Positions 37,986-46,328 of a DNA stretch of 64,000 nt are shown here, in pieces (position 1 is the stretch's first letter; every line of letters starts with the position of its first letter). Under the pieces are notes generated by a model. It saw only the letters and a list, made by a program, of their open reading frames with translations. It made no database searches and had not been told where the DNA came from. The stretch is taken from the NCBI GenBank assembly GCA_001548435.1, contig AP017308.1, positions 4,101,030-4,165,029 on the forward strand, read 5' to 3'. The translations under genes were made by a program, and so were the position numbers. The stretch comes from Leptolyngbya sp. NIES-3755. Lineage in GTDB: Bacteria; Cyanobacteriota; Cyanobacteriia; Leptolyngbyales; Leptolyngbyaceae.

Positions 37986-37989
37986 TGAG

Positions 37990-38301
37990 ATGAGAGCGGG
38001 CGTTCCTGATCGAATCCGACAAGAAATTGTCAACGCTCAAGACGTGATGATTCGCAACAACGTCTCTGCTGATGAGCAACTGAAATTGCTCACTCAGAGG
38101 TATGGTCAATACGCAAAGTTCTACAAGCCACGAGGAGTCGTCTTCACTGCGGAAACCCTTGCACTTCGGGAAAGGATGCAACGTGCTAATGAAGCTGACA
38201 TGATGGCTATTCTGAGACCTGATCAGCAGAAAGTCTATCGAGCGAACTTGATCAGAGCGCGTCAAATTGAAGCTTGCAACCCTTTCAAAGCAAATGGTTA
38301 G
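37990..38301 (+). pseudogene. Possible 5'-truncated gene remnant
   Basis: An open frame of 103 residues from ATG 37990 (MRAGVPDRIRQEIVNAQ). It reads like the helical C-terminal part of a larger protein, with ILRPDQQKVYRANL recalling the LTPEQQ motif of Spy/CpxP-type periplasmic proteins. No signal peptide or ribosome site precedes it, and its start is only 5 nt from the divergent regulator start. I read it as the 3' remnant of a gene whose beginning was deleted; a complete short gene is the alternative. Confidence 0.45.
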
Positions 38302-38558
38302 ACAGAAAAATTGCTTCATCTAACGAAGGTTCAGGATTGAAACGGAAAGTGTGGTAGTTGTCACCAGTGCAGTTATTGTCTCGCTCTACCACGCTTTTCG
38401 ATATTGAAGCATTGCCAGAAAAAAGATTCATCCGATCGCACTTTCACTTCGTAAGCTAATCAAGAACCAAGCTTAGTTCTTACATGGGAGCAGCTTCAAA
38501 CAAGCTGCTCTACCAAACACAACTCTCTCAACTTACCCTTTTGGAAATTTCTACTACG

Positions 38559-39164
38559 ATGAAACCGACCTCTTTGTTGAAATCGCTTCGTACCCTCGGC
38601 GCGATCGCACTGTTCTCCCTTGTAGCAGGCGCAACCATGCAGCAATCTGCTCAAGCTCAAACGACTAGAGCGACCCAAACCTGTCAGCAATCTGCGACAA
38701 AAGCTCCTAAAACCGTTGCCAACCGCACCGCTAACTCAGACACGGTGGTTGACATTGCAGCCAGAAACTCTTCGTTTACAACCTTGGTGCAAGCAGTGAA
38801 AGCTGCGGGACTGACTGAGACACTATCGAGCAACGGTCCATTTACGGTGTTTGCGCCCACCAATGAAGCCTTCGCAGCACTTCCGAAAGGCACGTTAGAA
38901 AAATTGCTCAAGCCTGAGAACAAAAAAACACTGCAAAAAATCCTCACCTATCATGTGGTGTCTGGGAATGTGTTGTCGAAAGATCTGCGATCGGGTCGTG
39001 TAACTACCGTTGAAGGCGGTCGCGTTGCTGTTCAAGTGCGGCATGGCAGGAATGGCGGCATTCGAGTGAACCGTTCAACTGTGGTAGCTACAGATATCAG
39101 GGGAACGAATGGGGTGGTTCATGTGATCGATCGAGTTCTTCTCCCCCCGAATCTGAAGCTATAG
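38559..39164 (+). CDS. Exported fasciclin-domain protein
   Basis: A 201-residue protein with a signal peptide ([22 protein letters not shown]). One FAS1 domain follows: [44 protein letters not shown] and [14 protein letters not shown]1 proteins mediate adhesion or matrix contacts outside the membrane. ATG at 38559 is preferred over 38484 because it starts directly at the signal peptide. It is monocistronic with a strong terminator. Confidence 0.92.
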   Translation: MKPTSLLKSLRTLGAIALFSLVAGATMQQSAQAQTTRATQTCQQSATKAPKTVANRTANSDTVVDIAARNSSFTTLVQAVKAAGLTETLSSNGPFTVFAPTNEAFAALPKGTLEKLLKPENKKTLQKILTYHVVSGNVLSKDLRSGRVTTVEGGRVAVQVRHGRNGGIRVNRSTVVATDIRGTNGVVHVIDRVLLPPNLKL

Positions 39165-39186
39165 TCCTTACTTTGGCAGTCATAAG

Positions 39187-39220
39187 AGCGAATCGATATT
39201 TCTCGATCGATTCGCTTTTG
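39187..39220 (+). terminator. Rho-independent terminator after the fasciclin gene
   Basis: AGCGAATCGAT (39187-39197) and ATCGATTCGCT (39206-39216) form a perfect 11-bp stem with an 8-nt loop followed by TTTG. Confidence 0.85.
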
Positions 39221-39405
39221 TGATTGTCAAATTTGAGCTTCGGTCTTGAAGGCATTGAGGCAGAGGTTAGAAAAAGATTTGTTCGATCGCACTTTCGCAA
39301 AAGCATCATAACGGGAGTTGAATGTGCAATAGCAAGGCTTAAGTTGAAGAAGTAGAAAGCGGCTTCTATGATACACTTGCACTCATTTGAAATGAGTCGG
39401 TAAAA

Positions 39406-40377
39406 ATGGTCAAGCAATCTCAGCAAATCGATGAACAAGATGCGCCTTGGAAGCAGGTTTTGCGTCAGTACTTTCGAGAAGCAATGGAGTTCTTCTTTCC
39501 TGAGATCGCGAGTGCTATCGATTGGACAAAGCCGATTGAATTCTTGGATAAAGAGTTCTTAAAAATTGCACCAGACGCGTCTACGGGCAAGCGGTTCGCC
39601 GATCAGCTAGTGAAAGTTTATCGCAAGCGAGGCAAAGCAATTTTTCTCCTCATCCACGTCGAGATTCAGGCATCGCCAGAAGCAGCCTTTGCTAAGCGGA
39701 TTTTTACCTATTCGCTGCGAATTTTGGATTACTTCGGTCAGCCTGCAACGAGTGTCGTCATTCTTTGCGATGCGAATCCCAGTTGGCGACCCCAGCACTA
39801 TGGATTTGACCTACCCGGAACCACGTTAAAGTTTGAGTTTAGCAGCGCGAAGTTATTAGACTATGACGATCGCTGGGAAGAACTGGAGGCAAGCCAGAAT
39901 CCATTTGCCTGGGTAGTAATGGCGCATCTTAAAATGCAAGAAACCAAGCGAAACCAGTCGAGCCGCAAAAGATGGAAGATGCAGTTAATTCGGGGACTGC
40001 ATGAGTCTGGCTATAATAGGGTAGATGTGGTTAACTTATTTAACTTCATCGATTGGATTCTGAGGCTGCCGAAATCCTTAGAGCTAGAGTTTTGGCGGGA
40101 GTTGAAAGCTTACGAGGAGGAACGAAAAGTGCCTTACATTACAAGCATAGAACGCATTGGTTATGATCGCGGCAAGGAACAAGGTCAAGAGGAGGGCGCA
40201 CAGCGTCAGGCAAGATCGCTGATTTTGCTCCAACTCGAACAGAAGTTTGGGACGTTGCCGACAGAAACGACTGAGCAAATTTCCGCACTTGATCTTGACC
40301 AGATGGGAAGGCTTGCGATCGCGCTGCTGAATTTTAGCTCAGCCGATGAGCTAACCAATTGGCTGCGGCAACTGTGA
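39406..40377 (+). CDS. Rpn family PD-(D/E)XK nuclease with DUF4351 tail
   Basis: A 323-residue member of the Rpn (recombination-promoting nuclease / putative transposase) group that is abundant in cyanobacteria. The nuclease core includes EFLDKEFLKI, FADQLVKVYRKRG and LLIHVEIQAS, in which the E-x-Q replaces the usual E-x-K. A basic linker and a YDRGKEQGQEEGAQ coiled segment lead to the C-terminal DUF4351-like domain. These genes spread as many copies, but their biology is unclear. No inverted repeats flank it. Confidence 0.85.
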   Translation: MVKQSQQIDEQDAPWKQVLRQYFREAMEFFFPEIASAIDWTKPIEFLDKEFLKIAPDASTGKRFADQLVKVYRKRGKAIFLLIHVEIQASPEAAFAKRIFTYSLRILDYFGQPATSVVILCDANPSWRPQHYGFDLPGTTLKFEFSSAKLLDYDDRWEELEASQNPFAWVVMAHLKMQETKRNQSSRKRWKMQLIRGLHESGYNRVDVVNLFNFIDWILRLPKSLELEFWRELKAYEEERKVPYITSIERIGYDRGKEQGQEEGAQRQARSLILLQLEQKFGTLPTETTEQISALDLDQMGRLAIALLNFSSADELTNWLRQL

Positions 40378-40653
40378 CGCAAGCAGACGAGGATGGGAAC
40401 AGCGACCTCGCAAGTAGGAGTAAGTTCTGAAGACGATCCCGCAAGCAGATGAATGGTCGATCGCAAGAATTCGAGTACTTCAGCCGCAAAGATAGCTATC
40501 GTAAAAATTGCAAAGCGAACCGGATCGGTCGCAGTCCCCAGACGGGATTCTCTCGCATACTCATTCGGTGTCCAGGGGAGTGCCGTCAGACTCACAAGCG
40601 CGATCGCGGTTACAGGTTGAACCATTCCAACATAAATTCGTGACCGGATGGGC

Positions 40654-40989
40654 TTACTCGTCTGGTACTTCGTCAGGATCATACGGCTTTGCAAGCTGTC
40701 GCATCCGTTCGCGAAGATTGTGGTACTTCGGATTCTCAGGGGCGTATCTCACCAACTCATCCGCTTCTCTGAATGCCTCAACAGGAGTTCTTAGCCCTTC
40801 ACCGAGTATCCAAATCCGCAGTTCGCGAGCTTGTAAATGATATGGGTTAGCCTCTACGATCGTTTCAAGATTCACCAAAATTGCACGAATTCCATACTCC
40901 CACTCTGGATCAATCTGCCTATAGGTGTTGCTGAGAAAATCCCAAGCCTCAAGTGCATTCTCAAAGAGTTGATCTTGCTCATCATCCAT
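40654..40989 (-). CDS. Small TPR-like hypothetical protein
   Basis: A 111-residue acidic, helical protein starting MDDEQDQLFENALEAWDF. Helix pairs such as EANPYHLQARELRIW and EADELVRYAPENPKYHNLRER resemble two tetratricopeptide-like repeats. The function is unknown and no enzyme motif is visible. It lies 32 nt upstream of the ZIP transporter gene's stop on the same strand. The 276 nt before the Rpn gene's end hold no convincing gene. Confidence 0.6.
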   Translation of the reverse strand: MDDEQDQLFENALEAWDFLSNTYRQIDPEWEYGIRAILVNLETIVEANPYHLQARELRIWILGEGLRTPVEAFREADELVRYAPENPKYHNLRERMRQLAKPYDPDEVPDE

Positions 40990-41021
40990 AATTTTTTGCT
41001 AATTCGCCACTTATCGGCTAT

Positions 41022-41801
41022 TTAGCCCAAGGTTACGTCTAAAAACATCATCAGCACAAATCCAATCATCACGCCCAGAGTCGCTTGCTTTTCAGTTCCT
41101 AAACGATGCGACTCTGGGATAATTTCATCGCTAATCACAAAAAGCATGGCTCCCGCTGCGAATGCCATTCCCCACGGAAGCACGATCGATGCAACCGAGA
41201 CGACTGCTGCACCAATCACACCCCCGATCGGTTCTGCCAATCCGGTCAGTAGTGCCACTCCAAACACATTGCGTTTGCGATATCCTTCGGCTAAAAGTGC
41301 GATCGCAACAACCAATCCTTCTGGAAAATTCTGCAATCCAATCCCAAGCGTTAAGGCAATCCCATTCGCAACATCGCCCCCACCGAATCCAACCCCAACC
41401 GCTAAGCCTTCTGGAAAATTGTGCAGTGTAATTGCAATCACAAACAGCCAGACTTGCCGCAATCGACTTGCATTCGAGCCTTCTGAACCTTTGATGAAAT
41501 GTTCGTGCGGGAAATAGCGGTTTGCTAACCAAAGAAACGCGCCACCGAGAAGGATACCGATTACTACGATCGAGGCTGCCAAAAGCTGATTCTGTGTCAA
41601 TTTCTCCGCTGCTTCAATTCCTGGAATCACAAGCGAAAAAGAGGTTGCCGCTAACATCACACCCGCCCCAAATCCCAAGAGTGCCCCTTGAGTTTGCGGT
41701 GTGATTTCTTTGATAAAAAAGATCGGAAGTGCGCCGACTCCGGTTGCTAATCCTGCAACTAAACTACCTGCTAAACCAAGTAGCGTCACATTATCCGCCA
41801 T
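41022..41801 (-). CDS. ZIP family metal transporter
   Basis: A 259-residue transporter with eight hydrophobic helices. Helix 4 carries TLHNFPEGLAVGVG and helix 5 carries LQNFPEGLVVAI, the metal-binding HNFPEG and xNFPEG signatures of ZIP proteins close to ZupT. It imports divalent metals such as zinc or iron across the plasma membrane. The short cytosolic loop between helices 3 and 4 has PHEHF. Its start lies inside the 3' end of the glycosyltransferase gene (11-nt overlap), so the two are likely co-translated. Confidence 0.93.
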   Translation of the reverse strand: MADNVTLLGLAGSLVAGLATGVGALPIFFIKEITPQTQGALLGFGAGVMLAATSFSLVIPGIEAAEKLTQNQLLAASIVVIGILLGGAFLWLANRYFPHEHFIKGSEGSNASRLRQVWLFVIAITLHNFPEGLAVGVGFGGGDVANGIALTLGIGLQNFPEGLVVAIALLAEGYRKRNVFGVALLTGLAEPIGGVIGAAVVSVASIVLPWGMAFAAGAMLFVISDEIIPESHRLGTEKQATLGVMIGFVLMMFLDVTLG

Positions 41802-43047
41802 ACGTTCGACCCCGCCAGCTTTTCGGCTTTCGAGTAGAGGACAAGAAAATTCGGAAAACGGCAGCCGGATCAGCTAAGGGAGAGAGCCAGAATAACCAAG
41901 CGCTCGTCGCAGAAGAGCGATCGTAAGATTGCAATACCGCCGCATTCAATCCAATTCGCATTGCCACTAATGATCCATTCAATCCCAGCGCGATCAGGGC
42001 AGGTAATGTCGTATTTCCAGATCCAACAATCCAAGCGCTAAAAATCAGTACCGGTAATGGTAACGCCTGAACCAAGATCAAAAACGCTAAATCGCCCCAG
42101 ACTTGAGCGGAAGTTGCAGCATCTTTGAGATCAAGCGATCGACCCCATTCGTTCCAAGTTTCCGCCATGCCTTCATACATTCGGACTTTGAGAATGTTCG
42201 CACCGTCGAGAAATCCGACTTTCGCACCCGTCGCGGCAATATTGCGAACCAGCGTCACATCATCACAGAAGGACCCTTTCGCGCTCGTGTATCCGCCGAC
42301 TTTATCGAGCAGCGATCGACGACAAAAGAAACATTGCCCGTTCGCCATCACTCGTTCCGCTGAACTGCCGATTTCTCCCGCTGCTCCAAAGCGATACACC
42401 AGAGTCATCAATAAAGCAGGCTGAAGCCAAAATTCACCCGGATATTTGAGAATAAATCTTGGGGATAGCGTGATCAAGTCATAGCCTTCAGTGGTCGCAG
42501 TTTCGAGCAAGCTACAAACCAAACTGGGATGCGGAATCGTATCAGCATCCATTCCTAGAATCCATTCGCTATTTGGAGAACTGGCTAAATATCCATTGTG
42601 CAATGCCCACGGACGACCCACCCAATCGGCAGGAAGCGGATCATCATTGATTAATCGAAATCTTGGATCAGTCTCTTGAGCGGCTTTGACGAGTTCTGGG
42701 GTTTTATCGGTCGATCGACTATCGACGATCGTAATTTCCCGCACTTCATAGGTTTGGCGAGTCAGCCCCTCAAGACAGGGAGAAATGCGATCGGCTTCAT
42801 TCAAGGTTGGAACAATCACACTCACCGCCCCAAAGAATGCCGTCTTGGGCAACTGAGGCTGAAGGGGAGGACGACGCACCGCACCTTTAAGCAATCGTGA
42901 TAGTAAAATTGCTGCTGCTGGAATCTGAATAATCAGTAATCCGAAGAAAAAGAGATCCTGAAATGCAAAAGCCTGGGAATCGATTAATCCCAGGCAAATC
43001 GTCATGAAGTTCGTCAAGCCTAATAACCCCTTGTGTGATTGATTCAA
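41791..43047 (-). CDS. cruG: Membrane glycosyltransferase, CruG-like
   Basis: A GT2 enzyme of up to 418 residues: an N-terminal hydrophobic segment, GT-A motifs (VIVPTLNEADRI, VDSRSTDKTPEL, LGMDADTIPHPS, GSFCDDVTLVRN) and two or three C-terminal helices. In Synechococcus PCC 7002, CruG glycosylates the 2' hydroxyl in myxoxanthophyll synthesis and is encoded next to CruF. That neighbour is present here, which supports the name. The start is TTG 43047 or ATG 43005; neither has a good ribosome site. Confidence 0.82.
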   Translation of the reverse strand: MNQSHKGLLGLTNFMTICLGLIDSQAFAFQDLFFFGLLIIQIPAAAILLSRLLKGAVRRPPLQPQLPKTAFFGAVSVIVPTLNEADRISPCLEGLTRQTYEVREITIVDSRSTDKTPELVKAAQETDPRFRLINDDPLPADWVGRPWALHNGYLASSPNSEWILGMDADTIPHPSLVCSLLETATTEGYDLITLSPRFILKYPGEFWLQPALLMTLVYRFGAAGEIGSSAERVMANGQCFFCRRSLLDKVGGYTSAKGSFCDDVTLVRNIAATGAKVGFLDGANILKVRMYEGMAETWNEWGRSLDLKDAATSAQVWGDLAFLILVQALPLPVLIFSAWIVGSGNTTLPALIALGLNGSLVAMRIGLNAAVLQSYDRSSATSAWLFWLSPLADPAAVFRIFLSSTRKPKSWRGRTYGG

Positions 43048-43057
43048 CCTCTTACGT

Positions 43058-43115
43058 GGCTGTTAGTGTGCCTTCGCACACTTCGTTTGTATAGCCCCGA
43101 ATTCTATTCGGTTGG
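43058..43115 (+). repeat. Dispersed hairpin repeat, right-half copy (copy B)
   Basis: AGTGTGC/GCACACT (43065-43071 with 43076-43082) forms a 7-bp stem with a CTTC loop. CCGAAT/ATTCGG (43097-43111) forms a second with a TCT loop. Positions 43081-43111 are identical over 31 bp to 47638-47668. It fills the gap between the cruF terminator and the cruG start. Confidence 0.8.
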
Positions 43116-43132
43116 CTGCATTGATGGCTGCA

Positions 43133-43164
43133 TCAAAAAAGGGGCGATCGATATCGATCGCCCC
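43133..43164 (-). terminator. Terminator after cruF
   Basis: The 24-nt segment 43141-43164 is a perfect palindrome made of GGGGCGATCGAT and its complement. On the minus strand it is followed by TTTTTTGATG. It stands 8 nt after the cruF stop, so most cruF transcripts probably end before cruG. Confidence 0.88.
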
Positions 43165-43171
43165 CACTCAT

Positions 43172-44095
43172 TTATTTCTGAGAAATCCCGACCGAAACGG
43201 TAGAAACATCGCGTGACACGGTTCCAGAAAGCGACGATTCGATGCCTTGAGCGGGCTTACTCATCCACCAAAGCGCGATCGCTGGCACCACTCCCAGCAC
43301 AATGCTCATCGAAGTCGGAATCAAATATCGTGCATCGAGTTCCGTCACCGTGATAATCGCCCCGAACGCAAAGTTGATCAAATAAACCACCAATGGCACT
43401 GTCAACTGAGCGCGAGTCAGATTCAGCGGTTTGCTTCCCCAGAACAACGAAGCCACAAACATAAACAGTGCTCCCGTTCCGAGCCAGCCACTCACATTCC
43501 GATACGGCATTCCAAAGAACTCACCGACTTCACCAAACTCCCAAAATGGATACGGAGCCTGACTCATCGCCGGATCGAGAACGAAATCCCAAGCCGTTAA
43601 AAGCACTGAACCCAGCGCGATCGCACCCATTAGCCGCGCCCAAACTGGCAGTTTCAAACTTTCCAATCCAGTTCGTGCCAAGACATAACAGCACAATCCC
43701 ACATAAAACCAGGACAGCGGAATCGTAAACGGGACAAGACCCGCGATCTTATAGCCCAACCCACTTAAATATCCATAAGCCCCGAACGGAAAGCCGGTAC
43801 TCGTTCCGAGCAATTCGCTTCCCAAAGACAAGAACACCGCAGGTAACATAAACGTGAGCCAGTGCCGTATTCCGAGCGTCCGGTAAGCATAAAGCGCCAC
43901 CGTAATCGCGCCCAAAAGAATATACCCCACGCCACCATTTGCCATGCTCCAGCCGAATGCCGTTTGCCCGATCGTGGGAAGAGCCGCGATAAATTCTGGA
44001 TTAGGCAGCACCAGCAATAATCCTGCTAATCCAAACGCCAGCGCCAAAGAATGTCCCGTCAAACACAGGCGCTCCACAGTAACCAGATGCTTCAT
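43172..44095 (-). CDS. cruF: Carotenoid 1',2'-hydratase CruF
   Basis: A 307-residue DUF422-family integral membrane protein with about eight hydrophobic helices. Conserved motifs include GSELLGTSTGFPFGAYGY, an acidic AWDFVLDPAM and FFGMPYRNVSGWLG. CruF adds water to the psi end of gamma-carotene, giving the 1'-hydroxyl in myxol and myxoxanthophyll synthesis; CruG then glycosylates the 2' position. It sits directly upstream of the CruG-like gene but with a terminator and a repeat between them. Confidence 0.93.
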   Translation of the reverse strand: MKHLVTVERLCLTGHSLALAFGLAGLLLVLPNPEFIAALPTIGQTAFGWSMANGGVGYILLGAITVALYAYRTLGIRHWLTFMLPAVFLSLGSELLGTSTGFPFGAYGYLSGLGYKIAGLVPFTIPLSWFYVGLCCYVLARTGLESLKLPVWARLMGAIALGSVLLTAWDFVLDPAMSQAPYPFWEFGEVGEFFGMPYRNVSGWLGTGALFMFVASLFWGSKPLNLTRAQLTVPLVVYLINFAFGAIITVTELDARYLIPTSMSIVLGVVPAIALWWMSKPAQGIESSLSGTVSRDVSTVSVGISQK

Positions 44096-44449
44096 ACCGT
44101 TTCCTCAGAAAATATGGCACTCAATTTGCCTGACTATACAGTTTACAAATCTTGAGGGTCATTCTGGCGTTTTCAATGATGCTTTTTTAAGAATTACGCG
44201 AAAATATTCTGTCTCTCGCTTGTGCGATTTGCATGAATGCTGATGAGATAAGGCAAGTTCAGATCAGCCACGATCGCGGAAGGTAACGTTAAAAATCCTT
44301 GTAGAGCAGTACGATCGAGCCAAAATTTCCTGAACTACTCTATCGTGGGGTGGATGATTAAGAGACGATTGATTTTTCTCTTACCATTCATTTTTCACTG
44401 TTTCCGGTTCCCTGCTATGATCCCCTCAATCTTGTCGCAATCGGACTGA
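44096..44449. other. Intergenic region between cruF and the permease gene
   Basis: A 354-nt divergent gap that must contain both promoters. The only extra item is a possible 31-codon ORF at 44354-44449 (MIKRRLIFLLPFIFH) with GGGG just upstream. Its stop is immediately followed by the permease ATG, so it could be a leader peptide. No repeat or RNA was recognised. Confidence 0.35.
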
Positions 44450-45457
44450 ATGGCTCAAATTAACAGTGCGTTCACGCTCTTTATGAGTTTGATGGTCGAG
44501 GCAATGCCCTTTTTGCTCCTTGGGGTGTTGTTCTCTGGCTTGCTGCAATTTTTTGTTGATGAACAGAAGCTAGTCGCGGTTTTGCCGAAAAATGCTTTTC
44601 TTGGTGCATTTGTCGGAAGTTGTATTGGCTTCCTGTTTCCGGTGTGCGAATGCGGAAATGTTCCGGTTGCACGTCGATTGATGCTACAAGGTGCGCCGAC
44701 TTCGGTGGCGATCGGCTTTTTGCTGGCGGCTCCGACGATTAACCCGATCGTCTTTTGGGCGACTTGGACTGCGTTTCGTGATCAGCCCGAAATTGTATTT
44801 TTTCGTATCGGCTTTTCGCTGGTAATTGCGACGATTATCGGCTGGGTGTTTAGCGTTCAGAAAGATGTTCGCCCATTGGTTCAAGACAGTGTTGCCTCTT
44901 ATCTTTCTCGCAAACAGGAAGCCCCCAAATCTTCGGCTTCTCCATTACTACAGTCGGGAACTTACTTTCTGGGACAATCGACAAAACCGCTGATTACCGA
45001 CCCGATCGAGCTTCAAGCCGCAATGGGTGGAGCGATTACGAAACCTGTGGATTATCGGCTGAGACTGTTGCTCGAAAACACAATTCAGGAAACGCGGGAA
45101 TTGGGCGGAGTCTTAGTTATGGGAAGTGCGATCGCGGCAATTCTCCAAGTCTTTGTTCCAAGAGATGTGATTCTGGGTTTGGGTCAGGATAATGTCACCT
45201 CAATTTTGGCGATGTTATTGCTGGCAGCAGTCGTTTCGATTTGTTCTACTGTTGATTCATTTTTCGCGCTGTCATTTGCATCGACGTTCACAAGCGGATC
45301 ATTAATTGCGTTTCTCGTGTTTGGTCCGATGATCGATCTTAAAGGTGTGGGATTGATGCTGTCGGTGTTTAAGTGGAGAGCGATTCTGTATATCTTCGGA
45401 TTGGCAGGCTTGTTGACGTTCCTGTTCTGTTTGTTCGTGAATTTGTATATCAGTTGA
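44450..45457 (+). CDS. UPF0718 (DUF318) family permease
   Basis: A 335-residue permease with about eight hydrophobic helices and the family motif FPVCECGNVPVARRL near residue 65, which has a Cys-x-Cys pair that could bind metal. The loop between the two halves (about 140-215) is soluble. The next gene encodes a TIGR03943 protein 2 nt downstream, a pairing seen in many bacteria (B. subtilis YcgR/YcgQ). A metal or small-solute transport role is suspected but unproven. Confidence 0.85.
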   Translation: MAQINSAFTLFMSLMVEAMPFLLLGVLFSGLLQFFVDEQKLVAVLPKNAFLGAFVGSCIGFLFPVCECGNVPVARRLMLQGAPTSVAIGFLLAAPTINPIVFWATWTAFRDQPEIVFFRIGFSLVIATIIGWVFSVQKDVRPLVQDSVASYLSRKQEAPKSSASPLLQSGTYFLGQSTKPLITDPIELQAAMGGAITKPVDYRLRLLLENTIQETRELGGVLVMGSAIAAILQVFVPRDVILGLGQDNVTSILAMLLLAAVVSICSTVDSFFALSFASTFTSGSLIAFLVFGPMIDLKGVGLMLSVFKWRAILYIFGLAGLLTFLFCLFVNLYIS

Positions 45458-45459
45458 TA

Positions 45460-46224
45460 ATGTCTAGAATTTCTTGGCGTGTTGTGTCTCCGTGGCTAGA
45501 CCTGTTAGCGATGACAGCTTGGGGATTGGTCATTCTAAAGTTTTGGCTGACGAATGAACTGTTTTTGCTGATTCATCCGAACTATAAAATTTTGACGATC
45601 TCAGCAGGGTTCGCATTGCTGATCATCAGCGGCATCAAAAGTTTTTGGATTTGGAAAGCGAGTCGAAATGCGCGACCTGTGACCAGCGATTTGCCGCACA
45701 TCACGCTACTTCCGCCCGGATGGAGTAGTGGTTTATTGCTGGTGGTTGCGATCGCTGGCTTAGTGATTACGCCGCGCCCGTTTGCCAGTCAGACGGCTAT
45801 CGATCGAGGTGTAAATGATTCGATTACGCTCACACGAGTTCGACCGCAGACTTTTCGCGCTTCTGCTCGGACTGAAGATAAGAGCTTGATCGATTGGATT
45901 CGGACGCTTCAGGTGTATCCAGAACCCGATGCGTACACCGGACAGAAAGCGAAATTGCAAGGATTTGTGGTCGTTACTCCAGAAATTCCAGAACAGTACT
46001 TCTTGCTGACTCGATTTGTAATTACGTGCTGTGCGGCAGATGTGTATCCGGTGAGATTGCCTGTGAAGTTGACCCAAGGAACAAGAGCAGATTATAAAGT
46101 CGATTCTTGGCTGGAAGTCGAGGGGCAAATGATTACGGAAACTTTGGCAGGAAAGCGGCAGTTAGTCGTTCAGGCGAATTCGATCAAACCGATTCCAGAG
46201 CCGAAGAATCCTTACGATTATTAA
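45460..46224 (+). CDS. TIGR03943 family (YcgQ-like) protein
   Basis: ATG at 45460 lies 2 nt after the permease stop; the longer frame from 45373 is inside the permease gene. The 254-residue protein has three or four N-terminal helices (LLAMTAWGLVILKFW, ISAGFALLIISGI, LLLVVAIAGLVI). The C-terminal domain contains FVVTPEIPEQYFLLTRFVI, the CCAADVYPV motif with a Cys pair and WLEVEGQM. The conserved Cys pair suggests metal binding. It probably forms a complex with the permease. Confidence 0.87.
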   Translation: MSRISWRVVSPWLDLLAMTAWGLVILKFWLTNELFLLIHPNYKILTISAGFALLIISGIKSFWIWKASRNARPVTSDLPHITLLPPGWSSGLLLVVAIAGLVITPRPFASQTAIDRGVNDSITLTRVRPQTFRASARTEDKSLIDWIRTLQVYPEPDAYTGQKAKLQGFVVVTPEIPEQYFLLTRFVITCCAADVYPVRLPVKLTQGTRADYKVDSWLEVEGQMITETLAGKRQLVVQANSIKPIPEPKNPYDY

Positions 46225-46328
46225 TTTTTTGTGAGATCTCAGCGTCGATCGAGAAAAATTGCCACTTTTGTCTGAGTTGCCCGTCAGAGCTGGAAGAGTA
46301 TGGTTAAGGCGATACCCGTACCGCTTCT

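Noticed and set aside
39406-40377. Insertion sequence carrying the Rpn-family protein
   Set aside because: No terminal inverted repeats or target duplication are visible around it. Rpn proteins lack a DDE transposase core.
40206-40694. A 162-codon minus-strand frame with hydrophobic stretches downstream of the Rpn gene
   Set aside because: Most of it overlaps the Rpn coding region in antisense, and its TAIA segment is just the HIP1 octamer translated. The part outside the Rpn gene is short and has no family pattern.
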